Made by a program: the position numbers and the translations under genes. A DNA stretch of 64,000 nucleotides, taken from assembly GCA_964036665.1 (NCBI GenBank), contig OZ038527.1:2604001-2668000 (forward strand), read 5' to 3'. This DNA is from Gordius sp. MW1. Its lineage: Eukaryota > Nematomorpha > Gordioida > Gordea > Gordiidae. Position 1 is the stretch's first letter, and each line of letters starts with the position of its first letter. Under the pieces are notes generated by a model. It worked only from the letters and a program-made list of their open reading frames with translations, was not told the origin of the DNA and searched no databases. Positions 1 through 10,998 of this stretch are shown one piece after another.

Positions 1-2495
1 CTAAAATATGTGATACTTTTAATTAATACTTCATAACAAAAAAGTTTGAGTAAAAAATAATAAAAATTAACAATTAGTGTTCTTGACAATATTGATTTCA
101 AAAGTTTAATATTGAATAATTTGAGGCTTTTAAAAAGAGACTAATTAATAAAAATGACTAACCTCCATGGGATATTGATTGGAATAGCTGACATGAATGG
201 TACAGCTGAACCATAAGGATCAAGATCTACTATATCAAATCTATCTTTGTAGCTTGTATGTTTTAACATGAGCAAGCTATTGACACAAATATAAATATGT
301 AGTTATAACTAAATACACACAAATATAGCATTAAATTTGTGACCCACTGCATTTATATAATTTACACAAAAATCAACTTCAATACTATAATTTAAAAGAT
401 TCATATTGTTAAAAATAATATAAAAATAAAAATTATGCATGGGCCATTCCATGACAAATCATAACGTTTTCGACCGACCATTACAGATCAGGAAATTTTT
501 GGTGAGAGTGTAGGTCTCATTTATTAGATTTATTTCTGAAAGTTTTAGCCATTTTGGGCCAATACTTTTTTAGTTATGGACGTTTAGAGGACCAAAATCA
601 CGTTTGGGAGCGTTTTATGGATTTTACTATTTTTGTCATAATTTTGAAAGTAATTGCGTTATTCACTCAAATTTTGGTGCATTTTGTTCCTAAAAAAATT
701 CTCTAACGAAATAATTTAACCAAAAACCTCAAACTTTTTGCGGTTAATTTTTTGTGGTAAAATTAGTGAAAAATCATAAAAACATATTTCTCCGGTACAT
801 GAAATCACCAATTTCACAATGTGAACTCCTTTATGACCCATTGTCATATTCCAATCATGAAAAGTTGGGAGCGGCTACGAGATGGTCAAAAATTCGAAAA
901 ATTCCATTTCTAACAAAATTATTTATAGATGGCGGTATATTCAATTATTACAAGAACATGTTATGGGGTTTATTTTTAATCAAACTGCAAATTTATAAAG
1001 AATATATGGTAAATAAATAATATTGGAATAAAAATAAACTTAAATTTGATATTTTTTTCTGTACAATTGGCAATTATCCGAGTTTGAAAATTAGATCTTG
1101 AATTTTAATTTAAATGATATAGGGGTATGCTAAAATTAATATTAGGTTGAAAAAATAAATAAATACTAATATGATGACAAAATTGCTCATATATTTTTAT
1201 TTTTGTACTGATAATCCATGCTAAAAATTAAAAATTTATGCAGGATGAGAGGTATTTAAAAAAAAATCTTGCTAGTTGTGACCATTTTTTATTTTAATTA
1301 AACCTAAAGTTATTTTCAAACTCGGTTACTTGCTTATCGCGTAAATAAAAGTTCAAAATTTAAGTTGATTTTTATTCCAATATTACTTATTTACTATTTT
1401 TTAAATTTAATTTTTACTGCTGCATTTTCACAATTTTTAGATACATGTTTATTTATGTTATGTTGATATACTTCCTCACCACATATATTATTTTTTTAGA
1501 TAAAACAAGCTACTGTTAAATATTTTGTCTTCATATTATTCTTTTTAAAGAGAATTTAGTCACCAAAAAATTATTAAAATAACACGATCATTCATTTAAA
1601 GGAATTTATTCAAAGCAGAGTTTTACTTATTAAATTAATGAATTTTTTCAAGAATATATTCTGTAATCTCGAATTAAAAAAATGAAAGGTGCGTAGAAAA
1701 AAATTAGTATAGAAGATAGCAAACTTAGCATACTAAAACATTTTATTTTACAAATATAAATATTAGATCAAAAAAGGCGTTTACAATTTATTTTTTATTT
1801 TACTACTTAAAGTTAAAAAAGATATTTAAATTAAATCTAAAAAGTGTCAGCTCCTGTGAATAGGTCTCTTAAAAATAAGAGGGACAAAATATTTTGAAGA
1901 TTATTCATATTTTTTCATGTTTCACCTAGCCTCGTTTTTCAACGTAAAAATTTAAAACCAACACTTGAGCTAGATTAAAAAAAATAAGATCAAGAATATG
2001 TTAAAAAATTGAAAATTTTAGTAATTAGCTTTCAACAGAGTTAATCGAATTAAAGAAGATTTGTGTGTCAATGCTATGAAAATTCCATTTAAAGTAAAAT
2101 GTAAATAATCGCAATAATGAGATTTTACCTAGAAGTTTAATAGATCAATTAAAAATATTATATTCACATAATTTTTTTAATGTGCTGCAACATCAGTATT
2201 GTTATTAATTAATCCATTGCGATATTTACAGAGGACAATCTTAAAATACGAAAGCTAAATATATAAAGTAAAATATATTATGTGATTCTAGTTTAAGTAA
2301 GAGATTAGTAGTTTAGCTTGGTTTTCAATATGTCGAGGATGTCAGTTGGCGTTTCCGTCTTCTGTATGGGTAAGAAAACATAGGTTAGAAATAGAATATT
2401 TAGAAAAATATATCAATTTTTATATTAAGTATTCTAATATACTTTTTTTACTCATTAGTAATTTCCTAGTTTCCATAGAAATCTTTAATGTTGAC
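1..2495. other. AT-rich sequence without a recognisable gene
   Basis: No coding similarity is visible. The one open frame of note (754-1020, + strand, 88 codons) has no recognisable domain and AT-rich composition like its surroundings, so it is probably chance. A block of about 45 bp near 655-703 (it reads gcgttattcactcaaatttt and ends in a forward-strand 'ttgttcct') recurs in inverse orientation at about 23480-23525, which marks this stretch as partly dispersed repeat. Confidence 0.5.
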
Positions 2496-2504
2496 TACTA
2501 GAAA

Positions 2505-2735
2505 TAAAACTCGAGCCTTCGGCCCTCGTGGGAAGGGGGAGAAGGGAAAGGGAGGGGAAGGGGAGGGGAAGGGGAGGGGAAAGGGAGAGGAAGGGGAGGG
2601 GGAAGGGGAGGAGGGGAAGGGAAGGGGAGACGACTCATCTATACTCCGTATAAACGTAGCATATTTGCTATGCAATTTATGGGCGAGAAAGGTGGGAAAG
2701 GGCGAGAATGCCCATAGGGGGTATTAAATGCAAAA
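2505..2735 (+). repeat. Repeat family A: GGGCC-TTC-GGCCC hairpin element with GA-rich core
   Basis: The element opens with an ACTCG(A/G)GCCTTCGGCCC hairpin. A purine-rich (GGGGAA)n-type stretch follows, then a conserved block reading 'tactccgtataaacgtagca' and the hairpin core GCTATGCAATTTATGGGCGAG. It ends near GCCTATAGGGGGTATT. Other copies are at 24495-24690 (-), 41868-42105 (+), 43346-43540 (+), 55325-55530 (-) and 55556-55745 (+). No transposase or target-site duplication was identified, so it is called a non-autonomous dispersed repeat. Both strands are open across the purine tract, but that is a composition effect. Confidence 0.8.
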
Positions 2736-2739
2736 TTAT

Positions 2740-3062
2740 TTGTTAATTATTAATTTATACAAATATTTAAAAAGTTAAATGGTATTAACAAGAACAATAT
2801 ATTAATTTAAAAAGCCCTCGCCGGAATTCGAACCCACATCAGTAGAGGCATAACCTTTTGTAGGGGCACAGGGACCCATATCAGTAGAGGCGTAGGCCCT
2901 TGTAGGAAAGGGCTTAGGGTAATTATCAATGTTAACCTAATATACCCAATTCAAAAACGAAAAAATTAGATTTCGATTTATTTGGCCAATGGTCATTTTT
3001 TCATTGGTCAGTAGCCAGCGGACGTTCAAAAATTCATATTATCAATGGTATTAACAAGAACC
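2740..3062 (-). repeat. Repeat family B: SINE-like composite fragment
   Basis: On the - strand this carries a Pol III B-box-like GGTTCGAATTCC (about 2825-2840) and the phrase 'cctctactgatatgggtccc'. It also has the body sequence shared by all family B copies: CCGCTGGCTACTGACCAATG followed by ATGACCATTGGCCAA. It is one of many copies (22180-23345, 43546-44335, 52610-53420, 54626-55130, 55746-56200, 56741-57862). Confidence 0.65.
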
Positions 3063-3092
3063 CCAGCTTATAATATGAAAAGTAATGCATAA

Positions 3093-3716
3093 AGCTATCC
3101 CGAGCAGGAATTTGGGACTCCATATGTCTGGGAGGAGTTACGCATAGCAATAGGCCTCCGTCTCGGATGTGACATAGTATCCCCTTTCGTATGCGATCTC
3201 TGCAAACAGCAGGTCCAACCCAATGGTCATCATCCCCTCCATTGCAAATACAGCGAAGGCCGCAACCCCAGGCACACGGCTATCAACAAAATCATCGGCC
3301 AGTACCTTAGGAAGGCCAGCTACCCAAACACCTTGGAGCCCGTCGGCCTTAGCACCACCGATGGGAAAAGACCGGACGGGGTCACACTCATCCCATGGTC
3401 CCGTGGACTGAATCTCACTTGGGACTTCACCACGGTCGACATATTTGCCCCATCCAACTCCTCTCCCGACCTCAGCGCAGAGAATAGGAAGAGAGCCAAA
3501 TATTCTTCCCTCACGGACACAATATTCATTCCCTTAGTGGCAACCACAATTGTAAATTTAGGCGCTGAAGCTCTCGCTCTCCTGAAACAAATTGGAAAAG
3601 CGATGTCCAGCGTCTCTTTAGATTTGAAAGAGTACTTTTATATTAGGCAAAAGATCACAATGGAAATAGTTAAATTCAACACGATTTCCATACACGGATC
3701 AATGCCATCCGTTTAG
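3093..3716 (+). pseudogene. C-terminal fragment of a non-LTR retrotransposon ORF (CCHC finger + PD-(D/E)XK-like domain)
   Basis: About 207 codons read openly from just after a stop at 3090 to a stop at 3716. The first third has a CCHC zinc-finger pattern (CDLC, then GHHPLHC). It is followed by GRNPRHTAINKII and DGKRPDG, then TLIPWSRG, WDFTTVD and ENRKRAKYSSL. The CCHC motif followed by a PD-G...W-D arrangement is what is known from LINEs that carry a restriction-like endonuclease C-terminal to the reverse transcriptase; I infer that assignment from the motifs. No reverse transcriptase lies upstream because family B repeat abuts at about 3060, so this is a 5'-truncated copy. Its GC content is clearly higher than that of its neighbours, which fits a fairly recent arrival. 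The exact LINE clade is uncertain. Confidence 0.6.
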
Positions 3717-3759
3717 ATATAGCGCGTTTTTATAATTTTTTAGTCGTTATGTAATTTTT

Positions 3760-4412
3760 TGTATAATAAACAAATAACAATGTAAATTTTAATTTAATTT
3801 AAAAAAAAACAAAAAAAAATTCGTCCTCTCCTGGGATTCAACACGAGCCTCCAGGTCACAAGCCGTGCGCAATAACCACTCACACCCTGCTGGTATTAAA
3901 ATTGTAGAAGTTTTTATGTTATTTATATAGATAATGAAATATGTTTTATGTTTAGAAAATCAATATATTTTATTGGTCAGTAGCCAGCGGACGGTCAAAA
4001 AGTCATATTATCAATGGTATTAACAAGAACAAAATATTAATTTAATTTAAAAAAAAATAAAAAAATGGTCCTTTTTTCATTGGTCAGTAGCCAGCGGACG
4101 GCCAAAAAGTCATATTATCAATGGTATTAACAAGAACAATATATTAATTTAATTTAAAAAAAAAATAAAAATTTTGCCCTCTCTGGGATTCGAACTCGTT
4201 ACCTCCTGACAAACCGTGCGCTATAACCACTCACACCCTGCTGGTATTAAAATGGTAGAAGTTTTTATGTTATTTATATAGATAATGAAATAATAAAGTT
4301 GTGTTTTATGTTTATTATTTAATAAAATGAAACAGTAATAGAAGGCATAGGCTTTTGTAGGGGCACAGGGACCCATATCAGTAGAGGCGTAGGCCCTTGT
4401 AGGAAAGGGCAT
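3760..4412 (-). repeat. tRNA-derived SINE copies (family B) in tandem
   Basis: Two heads on the - strand look tRNA-derived. The better one (about 4170-4255) has an A-box-like GTGAGTGGTTATAGCGC (4218-4234) and a B-box-like GAGTTCGAATCCC (4185-4197). A second copy is at about 3818-3895. Reading on in the - direction, each head is followed by a T/A-rich run, then 'tgttcttgttaataccattg', then the CCGCTGGCTACTGACCAATG body. The head-plus-body order and poly-T spacer suggest a SINE. The LTR element at 4413 is inserted into this array. Confidence 0.65.
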
Positions 4413-4634
4413 TGTTGTATACTGCAACTGCATACTCCACCATGCGCGTTTATTCAAATTAGGTTATTCAAATTATATTCATTATCACGGCACTATCACA
4501 CAATCACCCTACCATCACGCGATCACCTTATCATCACGCGATCTCCCTACCATCACGCGTTCTTACCCTTTATATACAAAAAATCGCTAATAGTAGATAT
4601 ATATATCCACCAATAAATATATCAAGACTCAACA
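4413..4634 (+). repeat. 5' LTR of the gypsy element
   Basis: The LTR is 222 bp with TG...CA ends. It contains three imperfect direct copies of a CCATCACGCGAT-type motif (about 4506-4560), a TTTATATACAAAA sequence likely to be the TATA region (about 4570), and an AATAAATA that could serve as poly(A) signal (about 4613). It is followed immediately, with no leader, by ATGG. The TGG of that start context is also where a tRNA primer-binding site would begin. Confidence 0.93.
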
Positions 4635-6416
4635 ATGGCGCGGTCGACCCTTACTTTCCACCCATATAGTCCTTCGGATAATATTGACCTCTACATATCA
4701 CAGTTCAACCACTATCATCTAGTAGTTGGCGGCGATAAAAAATCCCTTTTCTTGACGGTATGCGGATCGGATAATTATGAACTGTTGATCAATCTTCTTT
4801 CCCCTTCGGACACGTTACAAAAGACTTTCGAAGAAATAGTGTCCACCTTGAAAAGTTTCTTCGCTCCCTCTCTGAGTGCTATTGTCCACAGATATAAATT
4901 CCACAAATGCGTACAAGTAGAAGGTGAAAATATTGATTCCTTTGCAGCTAAACTTAAAGGTATATCTATCAATTGCAACTTTGGTGCCTCTCTCGAGGAA
5001 AACCTAAGGGATCGGTTCGTGGCGGGGTTACATAATAACAAGATTGTGGAGCGACTATTGATTGTAGATAATCTGACATGGCAAGGGGCATTAGATATTG
5101 CGAGATCAATGGAACGGGCAAGATTCCAAAGCCATATGTTGACCCAACAATTGGAACCCGTTCATACAGTGACTAAACCCACAGCATCAAATATGAAATG
5201 TTTTGCCTGTGGGGGGAACCACCTTCGAGTCAACTGTAAATTCCGTTTTGCGACGTGTTATAAATGCCATACCCAAGGCCATATCGGAAAGATATGCCGT
5301 GTCAAACAGGTTTCCTCATTAGATTATTTCCATTTAAAAGACTCGTTGCGGCCATGCTATGCTTTGAAGGTAAATGACCGTATGTTAAATTTTGAAATTG
5401 ACACTGGGTCAGCGGTCACCTTGATTAATGCTCTCAATGGGGCCCACCTTACCACTCAACCGTGTTGTACCGAGTTACGGGGTTATGATGGTTCGTCTAT
5501 ACCGCTAAAGGGATCGGCAAGAGTAATCGTGCAAGAAGAGGACGCAACCCACCAACTCTTGCTTTACGTCGCTGATGGGAGCGGGCAAAACATTTTGGGA
5601 AGAGACTGGTTAAGGATATTTCCACACATATTACGTCAACTAGCTGAGGATTGGGAGCAAAACAAACCTTTCCAACGATACGAGATTAATCATACCCGCG
5701 ATGATGTTGTAACCAATAATATTATTAAAAAATATCCGTTGTTGTTTGAAAATAAATTGGGGGGCGGGGTAGTTGGTTATGAAGCAAAGCTAAAATTAAA
5801 AGATGAGTTATGTCCACGTTTTTTCCGCCCTAGACCTATTCCCTATACGTTAAAACCTAAAATTGACGAAGAATTAGATAGGTTAGTTAAAGAAGGTATC
5901 TTAAAACCCATAAAATATGCTGAACACGCTGCTCCTATTGTAACTGTTATTAAAAATAATGGGAGCATCCGTATTTGTGGCGATTTCCGTGATTTAAACA
6001 AGCACCTTGTAATTGAAAAATATCCTTTACCACGAATTCAAGATATATTTGCTCAACTAGGCGGTTTTAAATATTTCAGCGTTTTGGACCTTAAGGATGC
6101 CTATTTCCAAATTAAAATTAACGAAAATTCTCAAAACCTGTTAGCAATAAATACGCATAGGGGCCTTTTCAAATATACTAAACTACCTTTTGGCATAGCC
6201 TCGGCCCCAGCTATTTTTCAAAGATTTATGGATTCATTATTTAGAAATAATAAGGGAATAGTAGTCTACCTAGATGACATCATTATAGCTGGTAAGACAG
6301 TAGAAGACCATAATCAAAAATTGGAAAAGGTTTTTAAAGAATTGGAAAAAACAGGCCTAAAACTAAAATTAGGAAAGTGTAAATTTTTGGAAAAAAAAGG
6401 AGAATCATACCATTAG
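4635..6416 (+). pseudogene. gag-protease-reverse transcriptase part of gypsy polyprotein (frameshifted)
   Basis: The open frame is 593 codons. Residues about 1-180 are a gag-like region (QFNHY..., NCNFGASLEENLRDRFVAGL). Two CCHC knuckles follow at about 189-201 and 208-221. The aspartic protease motif DTGS is at about 256. Reverse transcriptase runs from about 390 to the end, with IRICGDFRDLN, LDLKDAYFQ, LPFGIASAP and the catalytic YLDD (about 545-548). The frame is lost in a run of eight A at about 6390: the homologous reverse transcriptase sequence continues in another frame (ISKDGIFTTDKNT), so a length change of the A-run disrupts it. The start directly abuts the LTR. In an intact element the product would form capsid and copy the RNA in cytoplasmic particles. 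Confidence 0.9.
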
Positions 6417-7371
6417 TAAAGACGGAATTTTTACTACTGACAAGAATACTAAAGCAATTTTAGCAGCACCAGCCCCAACTAAAATAAAAGAATTACAATC
6501 TTTTTTAGGTATGGCAACATACTACGCGAAATTCATAAAAAATTTCTCTTCTTTAGCACAACCTCTTTATAAACTGCTAAGGAAAACAGTATCTTGGAAA
6601 TGGTCCATAGACTGTACAAATGCATTTAATGACATTAAAAAAGCCATTATCAAGGCTCCGATATTAAAACATTTCGACCCCGAGTTACCGCTAGTACTCT
6701 CGACGGATGCGTCATCTGAGGGCCTCGGCGCAGTACTTTCCCACGAAATTAAAGGTTATCAGCACCCTATTGCTTTTGCGTCCCGCACCCTTAACGCTGC
6801 TGAAAGAAATTATAGCCAAATAGAAAAAGAAGCTTTAGCCATCATTTGTGCTTTTAATAAATTTAAGGAATATTTATATGGCCTCCATTTTACATTACTT
6901 ACAGATCACAAACCTTTAATTTCAATATTCAACCCGAATAAAAATGTATCACAAGGCATGTCAGCAAGACTTCAGAAATGGACTTTGTTAACAACACCTT
7001 ATCATTATACCATAAAATACAAAATGGGCAAGGAAAATACACAAGCTGATATGTTATCCAGGCTTCCGATACAATCCAAAGAAAATCTAGAACAAGAAGA
7101 AGATGATGATATACACACCATTTATGAAGAACCATTTCAACGTTTTCCCATTACGTCCGCCGACATAGAGCGTCATACTCGTGCAGATCCTATCCTGGGA
7201 CAAGTCTATAACTATGTACTCCATGGCTGGCCGAAGAAAGTTACTCCAGACCTAGTAGTTTACCAACAACGGCAAAGAGAACTCACCACCTTAAAAGGCT
7301 GCATAATTTGGGGATACCGAATTATTATTCCTCAAGGATTAAGACAAACCATTTTGAAACTAATCCACTAA
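6417..7371 (+). pseudogene. gypsy connection/RNase H part of pol, premature stop
   Basis: From about 6417 the frame carries ISKDGIFTTD and then SFLGMATYYAKFIKNFS, the usual thumb/connection sequence. RNase H motifs LVLSTDASSEGLGAVLSH, IEKEALAIICAF and TDHKPL follow, and then the linker to integrase. An in-frame TAA at 7369-7371 lies inside the integrase zinc-binding region, where the family has a continuous GHPGMSR-type sequence, so this is a true nonsense change rather than a domain end. Confidence 0.88.
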
Positions 7372-8498
7372 GGACACCCAGGCATGAGTCGCTCAAAAAT
7401 ATTGGCTCGTCAACATCTCTGGTATCTGATAAAGATATAGAAGGTTATGTTCAAAACTGTACAGATTGTCAACAATGGTTCACTGGGACAACAGAATTAG
7501 CCACTCAAAAATGGGAAAACCCTGGGAAACCATGGTCTAGGCTACATGCCGATTTTTGTGGACCTCTTAATGGGTATTATTATCTAATTGTAATTGACGC
7601 CTACAGTAAATGGCCTGAGGTAATTCCCATTACCACGATCACTACTTCAAGCACTATAAACGCTCTCGAAGCTATTTTCTCAAGGTTCGGAGTACCAAAC
7701 ACCCTGGCTACAGACAATGGACCTCAGTTTACAAGCGCCGAGTTTAAAATATACTGCAAAACAAATAATATTCGTAATGCATATTCCAGCCCGTATCATC
7801 CTCGATCCAACGGAGAAGCCGAACGTTTTGTACGAACATTCAAGGAGTTTTTGAACAAAACTAGAAATTTTAAAAACGATAAATTATATAACTTTCTGTT
7901 TTCTTATAGGAACACCATTCACCCAACAACTGGATTAACTCCAGCCAATCTATTAATCAAAATTCAACCAATCGGTCCATTAAACTTACTCAAACCACAT
8001 GTAACTGGTCTTGACAAAGACGAGTTGGCACCTATCAAACGAAAATTTGTAATTGGAGATAGAGTATGGGTTAGAACTTTCACAACTAATGATCAATTAT
8101 GGGTAACGGGAAAAATATTAAAAATCTTAGGCCCAGTATCATACATGATAGAAATGGATAATGGGGCATTATGGAAGAGACATGGTGATCATCTTAGAAA
8201 ATCTTTAGATAACGCGGACACGCTAAACAATGAAGATCAATGGGCTGACATTTCGCACGCACTACCGGATGCTCTGCCACAAAATGTTCCCAGTGATTTA
8301 CTTGACGCCACCGCTCCGCAACAGCCTAATCTACCACATGATGAACCTAGCGATAAAATGCTTGTTTCCATTCCACCCCCGCTCTCACCTCTACCCCCTA
8401 GTAAGGACTCCCCTTATTCACCTATACCCTCACCCGAAACAACGGTCCGGCGATCTACACGAATCCGAAATCCTATAGAAAGATATGGAATAACTTAA
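7372..8498 (+). pseudogene. gypsy integrase and C-terminal tail (second frameshift)
   Basis: GHPGMSRSKILARQHLWYL is readable after the stop. The frame changes at about 7425, and the rest stays open to TAA at 8496-8498. It includes the zinc-binding CTDC, then the catalytic D,D,E: D in LHADFCGPLNG, D in ATDNGPQF, E in SNGEAERFV. The GPY/F-like module reads ILGPVSYMIEMDNG. The proline-rich tail ends RRSTRIRNPIERYG, typical for this lineage. Integrase would insert the cDNA into host DNA. As it stands the pol product cannot be made in one piece. Confidence 0.88.
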
Positions 8499-8510
8499 GG
8501 GGGTAGGAGA
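8497..8510 (+). promoter_or_regulatory. Polypurine tract of the gypsy element
   Basis: AAGGGGGTAGGAGA lies directly between the pol stop codon and the 3' LTR, the expected place for the plus-strand DNA primer. Confidence 0.85.
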
Positions 8511-8732
8511 TGTTGTATACTGCAACTGCATACTCCACCATGCGCGTTTATTCAAATTAGGTTATTCAAATTATATTCATTATCACGGCACTATCACACA
8601 ATCACCCTACCATCACGCGATCACCTTATCATCACGCGATCTCCCTACCATCACGCGTTCTTACCCTTTATATACAAAAAATCGTTAATAGTAGATATAT
8701 ATATCCACCAATAAATATATCAAGACTCAACA
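8511..8732 (+). repeat. 3' LTR of the gypsy element
   Basis: It is 222 bp and identical to the 5' LTR except at 8685. The TSD GGCAT follows at 8733-8737. Confidence 0.93.
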
Positions 8733-8737
8733 GGCAT

Positions 8738-9155
8738 AGGGTAATTATCAATGTTAACCTAATATACCCAATTCAAAAACGAAAAAATAAAATTTCGATT
8801 TATTTGGCCAATGGTCATTTTTTTCATTGGTCAGTAGCCATCGGACGGTCAAAAATTCATATTATCAACGGTATTAACAAGAACAAAATATATATATAAA
8901 ATAAAAAAAATTTGTCCTCTCCCGAGATTGAACTCAAGACCTCCAGGTCATAAAGCTGGCGCCAACAACTTGGTGGACGACGGACGGACGGACAACCAAA
9001 AAGAGCCCATAAATTGCATAGCAATTAAAATTCGTCCTCTCCCGGGATTGAACTCAAGACATCCAGGTCAAAAGCAGCGCCAATAACTTGGTGGACGACG
9101 GACGGACGGACGGACGGACAACTAAAAACGAGCCCATAAATTGCATAGCAATTAG
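8738..9155 (-). repeat. Family B/SINE fragment followed by two GGACGG-tailed, hairpin-ended repeats
   Basis: Family B sequence continues to about 8890. Two related blocks follow (about 8900-9028 and 9029-9155). Each has a degenerate tRNA-like stretch (TCCTCTCCCGAGATTGAACT in the forward reading), a (GGAC)n-type tail, and the terminal hairpin core CATAAATTGCATAGCAATT at about 9009-9027 and 9135-9153. Confidence 0.65.
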
Positions 9156-9552
9156 TATGACATTTGGCATCAATAAAGCATTTAAATCATTGATTCTAAA
9201 ACAAAAATCTTAGGAAAGGCACTTTTCTTAAATCATTCTATAAAGCTTTATATTAATAGGTTATAAACTTTTTAGTATTTTTACAATTTAAGCAAATTCA
9301 CTTAAGTCATTAATTTTAACATAAAAAACACAAATATCCAATAATAAAATTATCATTTGAAACTTTATAAAGCCTGTATAAACTTATGTTTTTGCAATTT
9401 ATGCCATGCACTTAGCCTATATCATAATTTAAACATATAAATCATAGATAAAACACATTTAGATAATAATATTAAATTTTATAAGTTGCAAAAGACTATA
9501 TATACATTTAACATTTTGGCAATTTAAGCACATGCAAATAAATATTTTATAG
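9156..9552. other. AT-rich gap, nothing recognised
   Basis: There is no coding signal and no repeat that I can tie to other parts of the window. Confidence 0.4.
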
Positions 9553-9776
9553 TTTTAGGACTTAATATAAGAGAGGACGCGATAGCCCCTTTTGAAGGAC
9601 GCCTTAACCCCGGTCATTTTTAGAATTTATACGAGTTGTATTTTTTTGAACCCTTATTACGAAAAATCTATCAACTGTGTTGCTAAAAAATTTTTCTCCT
9701 TTGATAAACACTGGGGACAAAAACATTTTTCTAAACTCTTTAAAATTTTATGGTCGAGATAGCCCCGGTCTCCCCT
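9553..9776. repeat. Partial copy of the GATAGCCCC element
   Basis: The right end (GATAGCCCCGGTCTCCCC, to about 9775) matches the right terminus of the element at 11757-12657. A GATAGCCCC also stands near the left edge (about 9571). It is shorter than the 11757 copy, so it is probably an internally deleted relative. Confidence 0.5.
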
Positions 9777-10015
9777 TCTATATAACAAACTAATAAAAGG
9801 GTCATGGGCGTGGTGGCAGGGAAGGGCCCCCCCCAATCCAATAATTCTCTAACAATTTAAATAATTATAGCTAATATCCAAAAAATGATAAATTTTCCCC
9901 TCCCTAAATCATTATTTCCCTCCTCTAATTCCAATCCAGGCTACGCCCATGAAAATAATGCAACCTGTCCCCCATGGTCAAAAATATAAAAAACCCATAA
10001 ATTGCATAGCAATTA
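9777..10015. repeat. Short repeat fragment ending in the hairpin core
   Basis: This includes a CATGGGCGTGG...CAGGCTACGCCCATG inverted pair (about 9802 and 9937). The hairpin core AACCCATAAATTGCATAGC lies at about 9992. Confidence 0.45.
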
Positions 10016-10424
10016 ATAATAAAATCAAAAGTGACTTACTCTTTTCGTGAATAACCCTAGTGCAAAAATTAATAATATTGATTAATGTGAATAACCCTAG
10101 TGCAAAAATTAATAGTATCGATTAATTTTAGGTTACTCTACTGCGTCTATATCATAAAAGGGGAGAGAGATAGTGGAGGGTTAAGCTTTATGATTAGTTG
10201 TTTTTTTTATAAATTATCAAGGTCACGACAACATAACCTATTATTGGGTTGTCGATAAGAACTCGCGGATAACGACCCCGCCCGTAAAATCGATAACGAG
10301 AGAGAGAGATGATGTGGGGAGGAGACACGCGTATGTATTACTATCCTAACACAGCGAGGGAGATAGAGATGAGGGGTGGGCACCTCTTATGCATTAATTT
10401 AAAAAATCGAAGCGTGTGTAGATA
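10016..10424 (+). repeat. Short direct repeat and GAGATAGAGATGAGGGGTGG block
   Basis: A 48-bp unit beginning GTGAATAACCCTAGTGC is repeated twice (about 10038 and 10086). At about 10354-10395 a GAGATAGAGATGAGGGGTGG block matches 58140-58240 (+) and 21968-22010 (-). Confidence 0.55.
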
Positions 10425-10592
10425 ATAGATTGGGTGCGGACGCGTTCGGTGCGGACGCGTTCGGTGCGTTACGTTACTTCGGAAAATGGAAAGCGAGCCC
10501 ATAAATTGCATAACAATCGCGGAGCGGACGCGTTCAGTGCGTTACGTTACTTCGGAAAATGGAAAGCGAGCCCATAAATTGCATAGCAATTA
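10425..10592 (+). repeat. GGACGCGTTCGGTGCG repeats with hairpin-core ends
   Basis: GCGGACGCGTTCGGTGCG recurs three times (to about 10535). Two copies then share 'cttcggaaaatggaaagcga' followed by the hairpin core (10495-10517 and 10570-10592). A further copy is at about 44390-44475. CG-rich heads on AT-rich hairpin ends recur in other families of the window. Confidence 0.65.
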
Positions 10593-10677
10593 AAACACAT
10601 TTAAACTAAAAGGATTGCATTGAAATTGATCCATATATAAGAACTCGTAGATACCTTAAGTTACTTTTACTTATCAA

Positions 10678-10870
10678 TTGGAATTTTATAACCCTACTGC
10701 TTTAAGGCTTTCAATTCTTATCTGTTTATTATAGTTGCGTTAAACGCAATTGTATTTAGTATAAAATTTACTTTAATTTTCAATTTGAATTACTTTATAA
10801 TCCGACTGCTTTAGGCTCTCAATTCTTATCTGTTTATTATAGTTGCGTTGTAACGCAATTAGATTTATAT
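10678..10870 (+). repeat. Two-copy tandem repeat of about 120 bp
   Basis: The shared text runs from CT(G)CTTTA through TCAATTCTTATCTGTTTATT to a hairpin GTTGCGTT...AACGCAATT in both copies (about 10695-10750 and 10818-10862). Confidence 0.7.
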
Positions 10871-10939
10871 AAAATGAGAATAAAATGCAACTTAAGAGTC
10901 CAATAACTTTAAAAAAGGTAAAATCTTTATATGGTCTTA

Positions 10940-10998
10940 TTAATTGTTATGCAATTTATGGGCTCGCTTTTAGTAGTCCGTCCGTTCGTCGTGTCCAA
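10940..10998 (-). repeat. Hairpin core with GGACGG tail, reverse orientation
   Basis: AATTGTTATGCAATTTATGG followed by GCTCGCTTTTAGTAG and GTCCGTCCGTTCGTCG is the reverse form of the 8970-9155 element end. Confidence 0.65.

Larger units (their letters stand above)
4413..8732 (+). mobile_element. Complete Ty3/gypsy LTR retrotransposon, Mag/K02A2.6-like, pol broken
   Basis: The element has two 222-bp LTRs (4413-4634 and 8511-8732), each starting TGTTGTATAC and ending GACTCAACA. A 5-bp target-site duplication GGCAT flanks it at 4408-4412 and 8733-8737. The LTRs differ at one position (C4587 versus T8685), so insertion is recent. The order inside is gag, two zinc knuckles, protease, reverse transcriptase, RNase H, integrase, which is the Ty3/gypsy order. 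Gag and integrase tail features look like the Mag/K02A2.6-type lineage. There is no env-like ORF. The element sits inside a family B repeat, whose sequence resumes at 8733. Confidence 0.95.

Noticed and set aside
754..1020. 88-codon open frame at the left edge
   Set aside because: There is no recognisable domain or splice context, and the AT-rich composition is like the surrounding non-coding DNA.
2466..2727. Open frames on both strands of the first family A copy
   Set aside because: The (GGGGAA)n tract encodes Gly/Lys/Glu or Pro/Ser/Phe low complexity in opposite frames; it is the repeat core, not a gene.
4165..4255. Possible genuine tRNA gene on the - strand
   Set aside because: A- and B-box-like sequences are present, but the same head recurs next to family B bodies and no clean cloverleaf closes; a SINE head is more likely.
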